Source of the DNA: Neobacillus sp. PS2-9
Lineage (GTDB): Bacteria; Bacillota; Bacilli; Bacillales; Cytobacillaceae
Assembly (NCBI RefSeq): GCF_030915525.1
Contig: NZ_CP133269.1
Span: 397,001-461,000, forward strand
Direction of reading: 5' to 3'
Length of the DNA: 64,000 nt
Shown here: positions 25,658-36,459 of the stretch, piece after piece
How positions within the stretch are numbered: the stretch's first letter is position 1
Layout of the letters: every line of letters begins with the position of its first letter
The notes under the pieces: generated by a model
What the model was told of the DNA's origin: nothing
The model's input: only the letters and a program-made list of their open reading frames with translations
Databases searched by the model: none
Made by a program: the position numbers and the translations under genes

Positions 25658-26911
25658 ATGAAAAAAAATGTTTGGATAATGAATCACTACGCTACAAATA
25701 TGTTTTTTGAAAGTGGTGGTAGGCATTATTTTTTTGCAGATTATTTAAACAAAAAGAATTATCAACCTACTATTTTTTGTGCTAGTACAAATCATTTTGA
25801 CAATAATGCAGAACCTATGATTCCGAATAAAAAAAAATATGTCACTGATATTATTGAAAATATACCATTTGTTTTTATTAAATCCTCTGATTATAAGGGG
25901 AATGGTGTTAATCGTTTAAAAAACATGTTTACTTTTTACACGAACCTAAGGTTAATTGCTAAAGAATATGCTCGAAAATTTGGTAAACCAGATATCATTT
26001 TAGCATCTTCTGTACACCCGTTAACTTTATTAGCAGGGCTAAGCATTGCAAAAATTTTTAAGGTACCATGCATATGTGAAGTTCGTGATTTATGGCCAGA
26101 AAGTATTATTGCGTATGGTTCAATTGAAAAAGAGAGTTTAATAGCGAAACTTATGTACGCCGGTGAAAAATGGATATATAAAAAAGCAGATAGAATTATT
26201 ATGACTTGGGAAGGAGGAAAGAGTTATATAATTGAGCATGGTTGGGATTCAGATTTAGATGTCTCAAAAGTATACCATATAAGTAATGGTGTTGCTCTTA
26301 ATAAATATGACTCTAATGCAAATTATTTTACTTTTAAAGACAGTGATCTAGAAGAAAAAGAATATATAAACATTGTATATACTGGTTCAATTAGAAAAGT
26401 AAACAATATTGATATGTTACTCGATGTAGCAAAGCAGTTGAGTGAAAGAGGAAAAAGCAATATTAGATTTTTAATATTTGGAGATGGTGATGAGAGAATT
26501 AGTTTAGAACAAAGGTGTAAAAATGAAGGTATTCAAAATGTGAAATTTAAGGGTAGAGTTGATAAGAAATATATTCCTAACATATTAAAGCAGGCTGACA
26601 TAAATATTTTGCATAATAAAAGTACAATGCTAGATAAATATGGACAAAGTCAAAATAAATTTTTTGAATACCTTGCTGCTGGTAAATGTATTATTCAGAC
26701 GTATAGTACTGGATATAGTGTTCTCCAGAAATATAAGTGTGGAGTTAGTTCTTTAATACAGACCCCAAATGATATTGTTGAAACAATATTATCAGTTACA
26801 GATAATGAGGAAAAACGTGCAAATATGGGAGCAAATGCTCGAAATGCTGCATTAGATTTTGACTTTTCTAATCTAACTGATAGATTAATTGATATTATTG
26901 AAAACGTATAA
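25658..26911 (+). CDS. Glycosyltransferase family 4 (GT-B)
   Basis: 417 residues. N-terminal NHYATNMFFESGGRHYFFADYL acceptor region, CEVRDLWPESI (WbuB/WcaL-like), and a C-terminal nucleotide-binding half with NIVYTGSIRKVNNIDMLL, FKGRVDKKYIPNIL and NKFFEYLAAGKCII. Probably adds the second sugar to the lipid-linked primer (compare N-acetyl-fucosaminyl transferase WbuB). Donor unknown. GTAGGGAG precedes the ATG. Confidence 0.88.
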   Translation: MKKNVWIMNHYATNMFFESGGRHYFFADYLNKKNYQPTIFCASTNHFDNNAEPMIPNKKKYVTDIIENIPFVFIKSSDYKGNGVNRLKNMFTFYTNLRLIAKEYARKFGKPDIILASSVHPLTLLAGLSIAKIFKVPCICEVRDLWPESIIAYGSIEKESLIAKLMYAGEKWIYKKADRIIMTWEGGKSYIIEHGWDSDLDVSKVYHISNGVALNKYDSNANYFTFKDSDLEEKEYINIVYTGSIRKVNNIDMLLDVAKQLSERGKSNIRFLIFGDGDERISLEQRCKNEGIQNVKFKGRVDKKYIPNILKQADINILHNKSTMLDKYGQSQNKFFEYLAAGKCIIQTYSTGYSVLQKYKCGVSSLIQTPNDIVETILSVTDNEEKRANMGANARNAALDFDFSNLTDRLIDIIENV

Positions 26912-26928
26912 AAATGTTGGGGGCTTCT

Positions 26929-28032
26929 ATGAATATTTTACACATTAATTCAAATTACTTGTATACGACGTTATATGAAAAGTTAAATGATGAGCTAGAT
27001 ATATTAAATATAAATAGCCAAGTTTTTATGCCTATTAGCGGTAAGATTAATTTTGCAATTGAACCCAAATCAAATATATATTATCCAATATGCTTTAATA
27101 ACTTTGATAGGTATTTCTTTTATATAAAACAACGGAAAATATACAGGAGTCTGATATCCTTAGTGAATCCTAGTGAATATGATAAAATTCATGCCCATAC
27201 TCTTTTCACCGATGGAAATATAGCTTTAAAGATGAAGGAAAAATACGAGATTCCTTATATAGTTTCTGTTAGGAATACTGATCTTAACTTATTTTTTAAA
27301 AAAAGAAGGTATTTAAGAAAGAAAGGTATTAATATCCTGCTAAATTCATCCAAAATAATCTTTATCTCAACACCATGTATGGAAGAGTTAATAGAAAATT
27401 ACATCCCAGTAAAATACCAAAATCAGGTGAAATCCAAAAGTACTGTAATACCTAATGGTATTGATAACTTTTGGTTAGAAAACAAGGCAAGTGAGAGGAC
27501 ACTTAAGGACAAAAATACAATAAAAGTAATCTATACAGGTCGAATTAATAAAGGTAAAAATATTGAGACAAGTTTAGAAGCTATTAAACAATTAAGAGAA
27601 AAGGGGATAAATGCTACTTTTACAGTTGTAGGAAAAATTGAGGATCTTTCAGTCTATGAAAAACTAAAAAATTATAAATTTGTAAGTTATATGCACCCAC
27701 AGGCAAAACAAGACCTGTTAAATACTTATAGAAATCACGATATATTTTTAATGCCATCTTACTATGAGACTTTTGGTTTAGTTTATGCTGAAGCTATGAG
27801 TCAAGGTCTTCCGATAATCTATACTAAAGGTCAAGGGTTTGATAAGCAATTTGCAGAGGGTACTGTAGGTTATCATGTATCTCCAACAGATCCAAATGAG
27901 ATTTGTAATACTGTGATAAAAATTATAAACACCTATGATAGCATTTCAGAAAACTGCATAAGTTTGGTTGATAAATTTAAGTGGTCTAGCCTATCGAAAA
28001 TATATAAAGAAATTTACGAGGGAGTAAAATAG
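26929..28032 (+). CDS. Glycosyltransferase family 4 (GT-B)
   Basis: 367 residues from ATG 26929, which has GGGGGC six bases upstream; an ATG at 26914 has none. The GT-B second domain is clear: [43 protein letters not shown] (E-x7-E type) and [12 protein letters not shown]. Acts in assembly of the repeat unit. Three bases separate its stop from the next gene. Confidence 0.86.
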   Translation: MNILHINSNYLYTTLYEKLNDELDILNINSQVFMPISGKINFAIEPKSNIYYPICFNNFDRYFFYIKQRKIYRSLISLVNPSEYDKIHAHTLFTDGNIALKMKEKYEIPYIVSVRNTDLNLFFKKRRYLRKKGINILLNSSKIIFISTPCMEELIENYIPVKYQNQVKSKSTVIPNGIDNFWLENKASERTLKDKNTIKVIYTGRINKGKNIETSLEAIKQLREKGINATFTVVGKIEDLSVYEKLKNYKFVSYMHPQAKQDLLNTYRNHDIFLMPSYYETFGLVYAEAMSQGLPIIYTKGQGFDKQFAEGTVGYHVSPTDPNEICNTVIKIINTYDSISENCISLVDKFKWSSLSKIYKEIYEGVK

Positions 28033-28034
28033 GT

Positions 28035-28622
28035 ATGATTAACATGATAGATTTGATTTGGAAAATCATACATCGATTATCTAGGATAATGACAGGGAAG
28101 ATGGGGGTTTATGCAAGAGAACTCGGAAAAAATAACAAGTTTACCAAAGGAGTACTTATTCAAGAGACTGCTTCTATTGGTAAATATAATTATTTTGGAC
28201 CTTATACAATGGTGAATAACTCCAAAGTTGGTAATTATTGTTCTTTTGGACCAGGGGTAAAGATTGGACAAGGGGAACATAGTAAGGAATATATAACAAC
28301 ATATCAAAAAATTAGTGGAAATTTAATAGGTCACTCTTTAAATATTTCAAAAACCGAAATATGTAACGATGTTTGGTGTGGAGCTAATGTTGTTATTAAA
28401 CAGGGAATTAAAGTTGGCAATGGTGCTGTAATTGGTGCTAACGCTGTTGTAACTCATGACGTACCACCATATGCTATTGTTGTTGGTGCACCCGCTAAAA
28501 TAATTAAGTATAGATTTTCTTCTGAGAAAATTGATTTATGTGTTAATAGTGGGTGGTTTTACCATGATTTAAAAGATGCAAAAAAGATTATTAAGGATTT
28601 AGAAAAGGAATTCACTTTATAG
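28035..28622 (+). CDS. Hexapeptide-repeat acetyltransferase (CatB-like)
   Basis: 195 residues with left-handed beta-helix repeats ([76 protein letters not shown]). The CatB/NodL pattern, with GEHSK supplying the catalytic His. Probably O-acetylates the nascent polysaccharide. Starts three bases after the preceding glycosyltransferase. Confidence 0.88.
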   Translation: MINMIDLIWKIIHRLSRIMTGKMGVYARELGKNNKFTKGVLIQETASIGKYNYFGPYTMVNNSKVGNYCSFGPGVKIGQGEHSKEYITTYQKISGNLIGHSLNISKTEICNDVWCGANVVIKQGIKVGNGAVIGANAVVTHDVPPYAIVVGAPAKIIKYRFSSEKIDLCVNSGWFYHDLKDAKKIIKDLEKEFTL

Positions 28623-29005
28623 GATTTTCACTTTTTATCAATTTAAATATTTTATCTGCATCCTAAACTGTGTCATTTTGAGAACCACCCATAAAGTAAT
28701 GGATACGGCATTCATTGGATTTATTTTTTTTAGAAGCAGTAGTAGTCTTAACAAGTACTCTTTATCTATATTTTAATTTTTATATAATTTCTATTGTTAA
28801 TTCAATAGAGGGATTTTATAAGAAAAGAAAACATTGATATGAAAGAATTATTCGTTAATTATATTTTAGAATAAAAAATTTAAAGATAAACTAAATATTT
28901 AACTTCTTTGAAAAACCTTTTAAGGATCTTTCAATAGTAGTTAGTTGGCTATTGTTTTTTATTAATATTAATAGAGTGGTTGTTAAATTTTGGAGTGAAA
29001 ATTAG
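28623..29005. other. AT-rich 380-base gap inside the eps locus
   Basis: No gene or clear terminator was found. A weak hairpin GTTAGTTGGCTATTG-like region near 28940 is not convincing. The very low GC and the loss of tight gene spacing mark a module boundary, with the polymerase to flippase block inserted behind it. Confidence 0.4.
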
Positions 29006-30286
29006 ATGTCTATAAAAAAAATTAATATTAAAAATAATAAAGGATTACTTGCAATTACAATTGCAAGAATAACATTAGATTGTATTTACTTTAACTTTAT
29101 TTCTACTATTTTTAAATATGAGGGTTTCACTGCGAAATTTGAGATTAGTTACTATATAACATCTTGGTTATTATTATTGACGATTATACTTTTAGTCCCA
29201 AAGATTGATTTTCAAAATCAACCTTCTTCAATAATAGTTAATTTAATTACTTTATTATATTTTGTTCCATTTACAACCATGGTGGCATTTAGTTGTTTTG
29301 ATTTTAAATATATAATAGCAAATATGCTTTATTGGATAATGATTGTTATATTTTATAAAGTATTGAAAAAGGTGAAGATACTTCCCGATAATTCGAAACA
29401 GAATAAGTCTGATAGTTTTATTTTGTATATTGGCCTGTTTTTTTTAGTGGTAGTTTTAGGTATATCTGGTATTTACACAGGCTTTAGATTATCACTTAGT
29501 TTAGAAAATATTTATGACTATCGTTCAGAAGCTACATCCTTTAATATGCCAACTCTACTAGTTTATTTATTTTCTGCTTCAAAAGCTATTAATCCAATAA
29601 TAATTGTATATTTATTTTCAAAAAAAAATTACCTGCTTTCTTCTTTATTTGTTTTTGTTCAGTTATTATCATTTTCTATAGATGGCTCGAAAACTGTCTT
29701 AATGATAACTATATTAGCAGCTCTATGTAGTTATTATTATAAAAATATATATTTAAAGAAAATTGCAATTCTTTTTGCTTTAATAAGTTTAGTTGGATTG
29801 TTTGAAAAACTAGTTTTTGGATCCTACAATATTATTACTTACTTTATAAGAAGAGTAATGTTTTCAACAAATAGTATTACTTATAGCTATTTTGATTTTT
29901 TCACAAATAATACACCAGATTACTTTCGGCAGGGCTTTTTAAGATTTTTTGGTGCAGAATCTAACTATACAAGTATAGATCATCTAATTGGAGCAATTTA
30001 CTATAATAATCCAGATCTTGGTGCTAATAGTGGATTAATAAGTGATGCTATTGCAAATCTTGGGTTATTAGGGATATTAATTATGCCGTTACTTTTAGCA
30101 GTATTATTTAGACTGTTTGATGAATGTGTTAAAGGTTTGGAACCCAAAATATACATTATAGCATGTATTACGATTTCTTTTTACCTCATAAGTTCTTTTT
30201 TTACTACTGTATTACTTACACATGGTATTTTAGCACTACTATTGGTTTTATATATGTTACCAAAAAATATAAAAAACGTTACTTAG
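29006..30286 (+). CDS. Polysaccharide polymerase, Wzy-like multi-pass membrane protein
   Basis: 426 residues with about 11-12 hydrophobic helices and one large loop around residues 265-350 (FRQGFLRFFGAESNYTSIDHLIGAIYYNNPDLGANSG), the organisation of O-antigen/exopolysaccharide repeat-unit polymerases. Extremely AT-rich coding, as usual for Wzy genes. It fits the only missing function in this locus. Specific linkage cannot be deduced. Confidence 0.8.
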   Translation: MSIKKINIKNNKGLLAITIARITLDCIYFNFISTIFKYEGFTAKFEISYYITSWLLLLTIILLVPKIDFQNQPSSIIVNLITLLYFVPFTTMVAFSCFDFKYIIANMLYWIMIVIFYKVLKKVKILPDNSKQNKSDSFILYIGLFFLVVVLGISGIYTGFRLSLSLENIYDYRSEATSFNMPTLLVYLFSASKAINPIIIVYLFSKKNYLLSSLFVFVQLLSFSIDGSKTVLMITILAALCSYYYKNIYLKKIAILFALISLVGLFEKLVFGSYNIITYFIRRVMFSTNSITYSYFDFFTNNTPDYFRQGFLRFFGAESNYTSIDHLIGAIYYNNPDLGANSGLISDAIANLGLLGILIMPLLLAVLFRLFDECVKGLEPKIYIIACITISFYLISSFFTTVLLTHGILALLLVLYMLPKNIKNVT

Positions 30287-30345
30287 ATTACTATATTTCT
30301 TATTTAATACTACTTAAGCTATTAATTATTTTAGGATGTGATTGA

Positions 30346-31527
30346 GTGGTGAATAGTAGCCCCACTATTGTTAGTAGAGCTGAAGGAAATTTTATAAATA
30401 AAAAAGAGGTTAAGATCAGTAAACGAAAAGACAATATTGAATTATTACGTATTATTTCAATGTTAATGATTGTTACAACGCATTATTTGTTATTTGCAGG
30501 TATTTATGAGTCAAATTTTTATAATAGCCTAAATTATTTCTTATCATGGATTATTGAGGCATTCTGTTATGTTGCAGTAAATTGCTATGTTTTGATAAGT
30601 GGTTATTTCCTGATAAACTCCAATTTTAAACTAAAAAAATTAGTTAGTTTATGGGGAGAGGTTTTTTTCTATTCACTTGGAATTTACTTAGTTTTGTGTC
30701 TCGTAGGATTTACAAAATTTAGTTTTTTTGAATTTCTTAAGGCAAGTATACCTCTTATTAGTCAAAAATATTGGTTTGCTACAATTTACGTTGGAATGTA
30801 TGTTATATCTCCTATACTAAACATTGCTATAAAATCATTAACTAAAAAGCAGTTACAATACTGTCTTATTGTAATGTTTTTTATTTTTTCACTGTTGCCA
30901 AATATATTCTTCTTTTCAGATCCCTTTGGTGTTAATAGTGGTTATGGGATTATATGGTTTATTTGTTTGTACTTTCTAGCTGCATATATAAGGCTATACT
31001 ATGTTCCAAATGGAAAGAGGAAATTTTGGTTTTGGTGTTATTTTGCATTTTCTTTATTGTTAGCCTTATCAAAATTCATAATTGCTAATTTAACAAAAGT
31101 AATATTGGGTCACCCTGAGGGATCAAGTATTTTCTATCAGTACAGTTCTCTTATAGTCCTTTTTGCAGCTACCAGCATTTTTATTCTATTCCTAAATATA
31201 AATATAAAAAATCCTAATACAATTGGATTGGTTAGATTTTTTTCAAAGTATACTTTTGGAGTTTACTTAATTCATACTCATTTTAATTTTAAAAATTTAC
31301 TTTGGTCTGAATTAGTTAAGCCAACCGAATACCTGGAAAGCAACTGGCTTGTTATACATCTATTCTTATCTGTAATAATTATTTATATAACTTGTTCTTT
31401 GGTTGAATTAGGAAGAAAATTTCTGTTTGCAAAATTCGGAAGTTGGTTAGGTGTAGAGAATTTCTGGTCTTCAGTTCAGAGTTCATATAAATGGAATAAA
31501 GTCAGATTGCTTATTTTTAAATCTTAA
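30346..31527 (+). CDS. Acyltransferase-3 family membrane protein
   Basis: 393 residues with ten or so TM helices. RKDNIELLRIISMLMIVTTHY near residue 25 holds the family Arg and catalytic His. Later KYTFGVYLIHTHF is the usual second motif. Such proteins O-acetylate or succinylate exported polysaccharides (compare WzyE-neighbour OafA-like and EpsH-like enzymes). GTG start at 30346. No strong ribosome binding site is visible, so coupling to upstream translation is possible. Confidence 0.88.
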   Translation: MVNSSPTIVSRAEGNFINKKEVKISKRKDNIELLRIISMLMIVTTHYLLFAGIYESNFYNSLNYFLSWIIEAFCYVAVNCYVLISGYFLINSNFKLKKLVSLWGEVFFYSLGIYLVLCLVGFTKFSFFEFLKASIPLISQKYWFATIYVGMYVISPILNIAIKSLTKKQLQYCLIVMFFIFSLLPNIFFFSDPFGVNSGYGIIWFICLYFLAAYIRLYYVPNGKRKFWFWCYFAFSLLLALSKFIIANLTKVILGHPEGSSIFYQYSSLIVLFAATSIFILFLNINIKNPNTIGLVRFFSKYTFGVYLIHTHFNFKNLLWSELVKPTEYLESNWLVIHLFLSVIIIYITCSLVELGRKFLFAKFGSWLGVENFWSSVQSSYKWNKVRLLIFKS

Positions 31528-31550
31528 TATCAGTATAAAGGGGCTTTACG

Positions 31551-32456
31551 ATGAATCTAAATCTATTAAGAAATAATAAAACAATATTAGGATTGTACAG
31601 AAAAGGGAGAAATGCACTATCTGTTATATCACCAACACTTTCTAGTAAGATGTTATATAGGCTAATACTAAAGCAGAAATTGGACTTAAAGAACCCACAA
31701 ACAATGAATGCAAAATTAATGTGGCTAAAGCTTAACACATATAATAAAAACCCTCTTATAACAAAGTGTGTAGATAAATATAAAGTTCGTGAGTATATTC
31801 AAGATAAGGGTTGTAATGAAATTCTAAATGATTTAATCGGTGTTTGGGATAACGTGGAAGATATTGACTGGGATGCTCTACCAAATCAATTTGCGATTAA
31901 ATGCAATCATGGATGCAAATATAACATAATTTGCGATGATAAAAGTAAATTTGACATAGAAGAGGCTAAAAAGAAATTAAATGAATGGATGAATACAGAG
32001 TATTGGAGAATCCATGCAGAACTAAACTATAGATATATTGATAGAAAAATTATATGTGAAAGATATTTAAATGATGGAACAGGGTTTTTACCAGAAGACT
32101 ATAAATTCCATTGTTTCAATGGAAAAGCTGAATATGTAATGATATGTGTGGGTAGAGAAGAAGGTCATCCACAGTATTTTTACTTTGATAAAGATTGGAA
32201 AATGGTCCCTTTTAGCCAAGAGGCACTTGAGGTTCCAGAAGGTTTTACTATTCCAAAGCCTGAGGGAATTGATAAGATGTTCGATTATGCTGAAAAATTA
32301 GCGGGGCCTTTTCCATTTGTTAGGGCTGATTTTTATTTAATTGAAGGGAAAACGATCTTTGGGGAACTTACTTTTACTCCGGGAGGGTGTTTGGATCCGG
32401 ATATATTTCCAGAGGCAGATAAAATTATGGGGAGTTTGATACAATTACCTAGATAA
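31551..32456 (+). CDS. TupA-like ATP-grasp protein
   Basis: 301 residues. The order MLYRLILKQKLDLKNPQTMNAKLMWLKL, KYKVREYIQDKG, FAIKCNHGCKYNIIC, ICERYL, DYKFHCFNGKAEYVMI, FVRADFYLIEGKTIFGELTFTPGGC is that of the TupA/ATPgrasp family found in teichuronopeptide and polysaccharide clusters. It would ligate an amino acid to a carboxylated sugar using ATP. This agrees with a uronic-acid-forming dehydrogenase gene downstream. Function beyond the family is inference. Confidence 0.85.
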   Translation: MNLNLLRNNKTILGLYRKGRNALSVISPTLSSKMLYRLILKQKLDLKNPQTMNAKLMWLKLNTYNKNPLITKCVDKYKVREYIQDKGCNEILNDLIGVWDNVEDIDWDALPNQFAIKCNHGCKYNIICDDKSKFDIEEAKKKLNEWMNTEYWRIHAELNYRYIDRKIICERYLNDGTGFLPEDYKFHCFNGKAEYVMICVGREEGHPQYFYFDKDWKMVPFSQEALEVPEGFTIPKPEGIDKMFDYAEKLAGPFPFVRADFYLIEGKTIFGELTFTPGGCLDPDIFPEADKIMGSLIQLPR

Positions 32457-32500
32457 TTAAGTTAAATATAAATTCATTTTTTGAAGTTAGGTAGAGGCTA

Positions 32501-34033
32501 ATGAACTTAAAAAAATCACAAAGTATACTAAAGGCTACAGTATTGGTTTCTATAATAGTTATTGCTAGTAAAATCCTGGGATTTATTCGTGAAGCAATAA
32601 TTGCGTCCTATTATGGAGCAAATTCTGAAACAGATGCCTTTTTTGTTGCTCAAAGTATGCCAGCCATGGTATTCCCTGCTGTTTGCAGTAGTTTTTCAAC
32701 CGCGTTTATCTCTCTTTATATAAATAAGACTATTAATAATAGCAAAAGAGAAAGTGATCAGTTTGCATCAAAGGCAATGGTAGCTTCACTAGGCATTTCT
32801 ATTTCTTTAAGTATCCTTGCAGTTATAATTGCACCCGATATTGTTCCCTTATTAGTACCTGGGTTCAATAATGATACACTATCTCTTGCAATTTTCCTTA
32901 CTAGATTAGTAATGGCTGCCTTTTTTCTTACTATGGTTCAATATATGCTATCTGCAATTCTTAACTCCCGGAAGCTATTTTATGCTTCACAAGTATCTGG
33001 ACTTTTAAGCAATATATTAATAATTCTTATTACTATAGGACTTGGAAGAAACCAGGGTATTGAGTTATTAACGATAACATTTTTGATAGGGAATTTAATT
33101 CAAGTATTGGTCCTTATGTATTGGACAAAAAAAAATCAATTTTCTTTAACACTTAAAATTAATCCCTTTGATAAAGATGTGAAAAATATTTTTGTACTTG
33201 CACTTCCTATTTTGTTAGGAAATAGTATTATTCAATTGAACAATATTGTCGATAAAGCACTTGCATCAAAATTATCAGAAGGTGCTGTTTCGGCATTATC
33301 ATACTCAGGTTCTATTAATAGTATGATTATTAGCATTTTTATTACTTCTCTTTCAACTGTACTATATCCAACATTGGCAGAGGATTTTTCTAAGGGGAAG
33401 GTAGAGTCTTTTAGTAAAAGTCTAGTTAATAGTTTACTTGTATTAACTATGATTTTGTTACCATTATCTCTTATTGTAATGAGAAATTCATCCAATATTG
33501 TAACAGTTGTTTTTGGAAGAGGAAGTTTTAATGCTGCTGCTATTTCTCTGACATCTAGTGCTTTAACTTATTACTCTTTATCATATGTATTTTATGCAAT
33601 ACGAGAAGTAATTATTCGGGGATTTTATGCAATTCAAGACACTAAGACACCAATGTTGAATGGTGCACTAGGTGTATTTTTAAATATAATTTTTAGCTTA
33701 ATGTTTGTAAAATATTTAGGTATATCGGGTATTGCATTAGGAACAACCATTTCGGCGATTGTATCTGCAATACTTATGTTGGTAAGTCTTAAGAAAAAGA
33801 TACCGAGCATAAGAACTACATCATTATTGCCTTCATTACTAAAATTTATTTTTGCTAGCATGGGAATGTTATTAGCGATGACTATTTTTAGCAAGTATTT
33901 TATTATTTCAAATACTTTCGTTAGTCTTGTCTTAGTTTCGATTTTTGGTTTGTTAACTTATATTATTATTTTGATTCTGCTAAAGTGTGAACAAATAACC
34001 TTTTTTATAAAAAAACTAAAGTTAAGAGCTTAA
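32501..34033 (+). CDS. MurJ/MVF-family lipid-linked oligosaccharide flippase
   Basis: 510 residues, about 14 TM helices. N-terminal SKILGFIREAIIASYYGANSETDAFFVAQSMP is the MurJ signature, with the conserved Arg. LPILLGNSIIQLNNIVDKALASKL is the middle repeat. In this locus it very likely takes the Wzx role, flipping the repeat unit across the membrane. Being placed with Wzy and glycosyltransferases argues against a housekeeping lipid II role. Confidence 0.88.
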   Translation: MNLKKSQSILKATVLVSIIVIASKILGFIREAIIASYYGANSETDAFFVAQSMPAMVFPAVCSSFSTAFISLYINKTINNSKRESDQFASKAMVASLGISISLSILAVIIAPDIVPLLVPGFNNDTLSLAIFLTRLVMAAFFLTMVQYMLSAILNSRKLFYASQVSGLLSNILIILITIGLGRNQGIELLTITFLIGNLIQVLVLMYWTKKNQFSLTLKINPFDKDVKNIFVLALPILLGNSIIQLNNIVDKALASKLSEGAVSALSYSGSINSMIISIFITSLSTVLYPTLAEDFSKGKVESFSKSLVNSLLVLTMILLPLSLIVMRNSSNIVTVVFGRGSFNAAAISLTSSALTYYSLSYVFYAIREVIIRGFYAIQDTKTPMLNGALGVFLNIIFSLMFVKYLGISGIALGTTISAIVSAILMLVSLKKKIPSIRTTSLLPSLLKFIFASMGMLLAMTIFSKYFIISNTFVSLVLVSIFGLLTYIIILILLKCEQITFFIKKLKLRA

Positions 34034-34151
34034 ATTATTTATATATCTTAAAAAAATATAATTTATTTGGTTGCTTGCCTTTTATTTTTTCAATTAAAAT
34101 CTTTAGATTAAAATTTACTAATTAATTGATATTATTAGAGGAGAGATTAAA

Positions 34152-35471
34152 ATGTCACTTTATGAAAAAATTATTAACCATGAGGAAAAAATATCTATAA
34201 TTGGTTTAGGATATGTAGGGATGCCAATAGCTGTTGCATTTTCTAAAAAGGTTAATGTTATTGGATTCGATGTAAATGAGGAAAAAATAAACCAATATAA
34301 GAACGGAATTGACCCAACTAACGAAGTGGGAAATGAATTTATTAAACTAACTAAGGTAGATTTTACATCTAATGAAACTAGATTGAAAGAAGCAAGGTTC
34401 CATATAATTGCTGTTCCAACCCCTATTAATAGTGATAAGACACCAGATTTAACACCAGTTGAAGGAGCAAGCACGATTGTAGGTAGGAATTTAACAAAAG
34501 GTTCAATAGTAGTTTATGAATCAACTGTTTATCCAGGTGTAACAGAGGATATTTGTGTTCCAATACTTGAAAAAGAATCGGGGCTTAAATGTGGAATCGA
34601 CTTTAAAGTAGGGTATTCTCCGGAGAGAATTAATCCAGGAGATAAAATCCACAGATTAGAGAATATCATAAAAATTGTTTCGGGTATGGATAATGAAAGC
34701 TTAGAAGAAATATCTAAAGTATATGAACTTGTTATTGAAGCCGGCGTTCATAAAGCAAGTTCTATTAAAGTGGCTGAGGCAGCAAAAGTTGTTGAAAATA
34801 GTCAACGGGATATCAATATTGCATTTATGAATGAGCTTGCTATGGTATTTGACAGAATGGGAATCGATACAAAAGAAGTTGTTGATGCAATGAATACTAA
34901 ATGGAATGCATTGAAGTTCTATCCCGGACTAGTAGGAGGACATTGTATTGGAGTAGATCCGTATTATTTTGTATATCAAGCAGAAAAGCTAGGTTATCAT
35001 AGTCAAATAATTCTTTCTGGACGGAAGATTAATGATGGAATGGGAGAATTTATTGCTGATGCTATTATAAAGAAGTTGATCCTTACTAATAAGGTAGTTA
35101 AAAAATCAAATGTTGTAATCCTTGGATTAACTTTTAAGGAGAATTGCCCTGATACTAGAAATTCTAAGGTCTCGGATATTATAGAGCGATTAAGAGAATA
35201 TGGAATTGAACCGACAGTTGTTGATCCTGTTGCTATAAAAAATGATGCCAAAAGTGAATATGATGTAGACCTAGTTGAACTTGACGAGGTTATTAATGCA
35301 GACTGCCTTGTTTTTGCAGTAGCACATAATGAATTTAAAAATATGGACTTGGATCAGATTGACGGTATGTTTGGAAGTCTTAAAAATGAAGAAAAGGTTA
35401 TAATGGATGTTAAAAGTATACTTAATAGAGAGGAAATTGAGGGAAGAGGATATAGTTATTGGAGATTATAA
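34152..35471 (+). CDS. Nucleotide-sugar dehydrogenase (UDP-HexNAc 6-dehydrogenase, WbpO/TviB-type)
   Basis: 439 residues. NAD-binding KISIIGLGYVGMPIAVAFS, VYESTVYPGVTED, GYSPERINPGD, the hinge Lys/Asn region AEAAKVVENSQRDINIAFMNELA, and GGHCIGVDPYYFVYQAEKLGY with catalytic Cys about 265. Converts a UDP-N-acetylhexosamine to the uronic acid. GAGGAGAG upstream. This enzyme class is a usual substrate of the BY-kinase encoded at 19363. Last gene of the locus, followed by a terminator. Confidence 0.92.
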   Translation: MSLYEKIINHEEKISIIGLGYVGMPIAVAFSKKVNVIGFDVNEEKINQYKNGIDPTNEVGNEFIKLTKVDFTSNETRLKEARFHIIAVPTPINSDKTPDLTPVEGASTIVGRNLTKGSIVVYESTVYPGVTEDICVPILEKESGLKCGIDFKVGYSPERINPGDKIHRLENIIKIVSGMDNESLEEISKVYELVIEAGVHKASSIKVAEAAKVVENSQRDINIAFMNELAMVFDRMGIDTKEVVDAMNTKWNALKFYPGLVGGHCIGVDPYYFVYQAEKLGYHSQIILSGRKINDGMGEFIADAIIKKLILTNKVVKKSNVVILGLTFKENCPDTRNSKVSDIIERLREYGIEPTVVDPVAIKNDAKSEYDVDLVELDEVINADCLVFAVAHNEFKNMDLDQIDGMFGSLKNEEKVIMDVKSILNREEIEGRGYSYWRL

Positions 35472-35525
35472 TTTTAAAAAAATTATTATCGTGAATACAA
35501 AGCAGATTAATATAGTTTTATGAAA

Positions 35526-35564
35526 AAAATGGAAAAAGGGAATAATCCTCTTTTTCCATTTTTT
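35526..35564 (+). terminator. Terminator of the exopolysaccharide locus
   Basis: AAAATGGAAAAAGG / CTCTTTTTCCATTTT arms around AATAAT, then T-rich. Confidence 0.85.
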
Positions 35565-35776
35565 ATTCTTTTTTCTCTGTAAGTAAATTTCAATGGAAGT
35601 AATTCAAAAGCAGTTAATATTTCTGAATAATTATATTTAGGCCATACACTTTAGGATTAATATTGAAATATTTAAAGTTTATCTTATTAGTATATTAATT
35701 TAGTTGATACAGAATATTTTTTAAATGAATTGAAGATTTTAATCGATGAACCCTTTGAAATAACCTATAAATATTT

Positions 35777-36058
35777 TTAACATTGTTGTGATATGTCATT
35801 TAATGCTTGTAGAAAATCTTCTCTTAGCCAGATGCAACTTTTTGTATGCTTAAAAGCGTTTATACAATCTTTTAACTGCTTTTTCTCCTCGTTGGAAGCT
35901 GTTATTGTATCTGCCCCCGACTTATTGGGTATTCTTTTAAGTAAGCTGTTTAGATTTTCGTTTACTTCACTTGGTAATACTGGAAAAGTAACTTCTAATG
36001 CTATTTCTAGTGATGTTTTAAAAGTAAAAATATTACTGATTTTTAAATTTGGCTGCAT
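35777..36058 (-). CDS. Hypothetical protein, 93 residues
   Basis: The minus-strand ATG at 36058 is preceded by GAGGAGGATATTTC, a strong ribosome binding site, whereas the overlapping plus-strand frame has none. Product is soluble and mostly helical, with two cysteines near the C-terminus (KSCIWLREDF..., final QQC). No recognised family. Convergent with the eps locus. Confidence 0.65.
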   Translation of the reverse strand: MQPNLKISNIFTFKTSLEIALEVTFPVLPSEVNENLNSLLKRIPNKSGADTITASNEEKKQLKDCINAFKHTKSCIWLREDFLQALNDISQQC

Positions 36059-36303
36059 TGAAATATCCTCCTCTATTTATTTATTAATATAAGCATAAAG
36101 AGAAAAGTGGAAAATGTATGTTATTTCATGGGAAAAAAATTATTATCTTTTGTGATATTATGTGGATTTTTGTAAATCGGTTGGGAATCAATTTTATAGG
36201 TATAAATAAATTTTAAAAGCAGGGTGTACTATTCTCGGGGGAGGGGGAGAGTAATATGGGGGTAGCTTGAAATAAATAATGATAACTTAAGGATATTTAA
36301 AGA

Positions 36304-36459
36304 ATGAAATCCATTGACTATTTACCTAAAACCTTAAAAAAAATTATATACATTAAACAAGATATTAAATTAAAAGATAAATTCGAGCAAATTGAAAGGA
36401 TACTAGATTGCTATTTAAAGGAACGAAGGATTGAATTAGAAAGTAAACTTAATATGTAA
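36304..36459 (+). CDS. Possible 51-residue helical protein
   Basis: ATG 36304 opens a 51-codon frame with a moderately placed AAGGA upstream. The product is a basic helix-rich peptide (LKKIIYIKQDIKLKDKFEQIERIL) that looks like real protein composition. No terminator or family recognised. Too short to be sure. Confidence 0.4.
   Translation: MKSIDYLPKTLKKIIYIKQDIKLKDKFEQIERILDCYLKERRIELESKLNM

Noticed and set aside
35793..36092. Plus-strand 99-residue ORF
   Set aside because: The minus-strand frame in the same place has a strong AGGAGG and better protein composition. The plus frame has neither.
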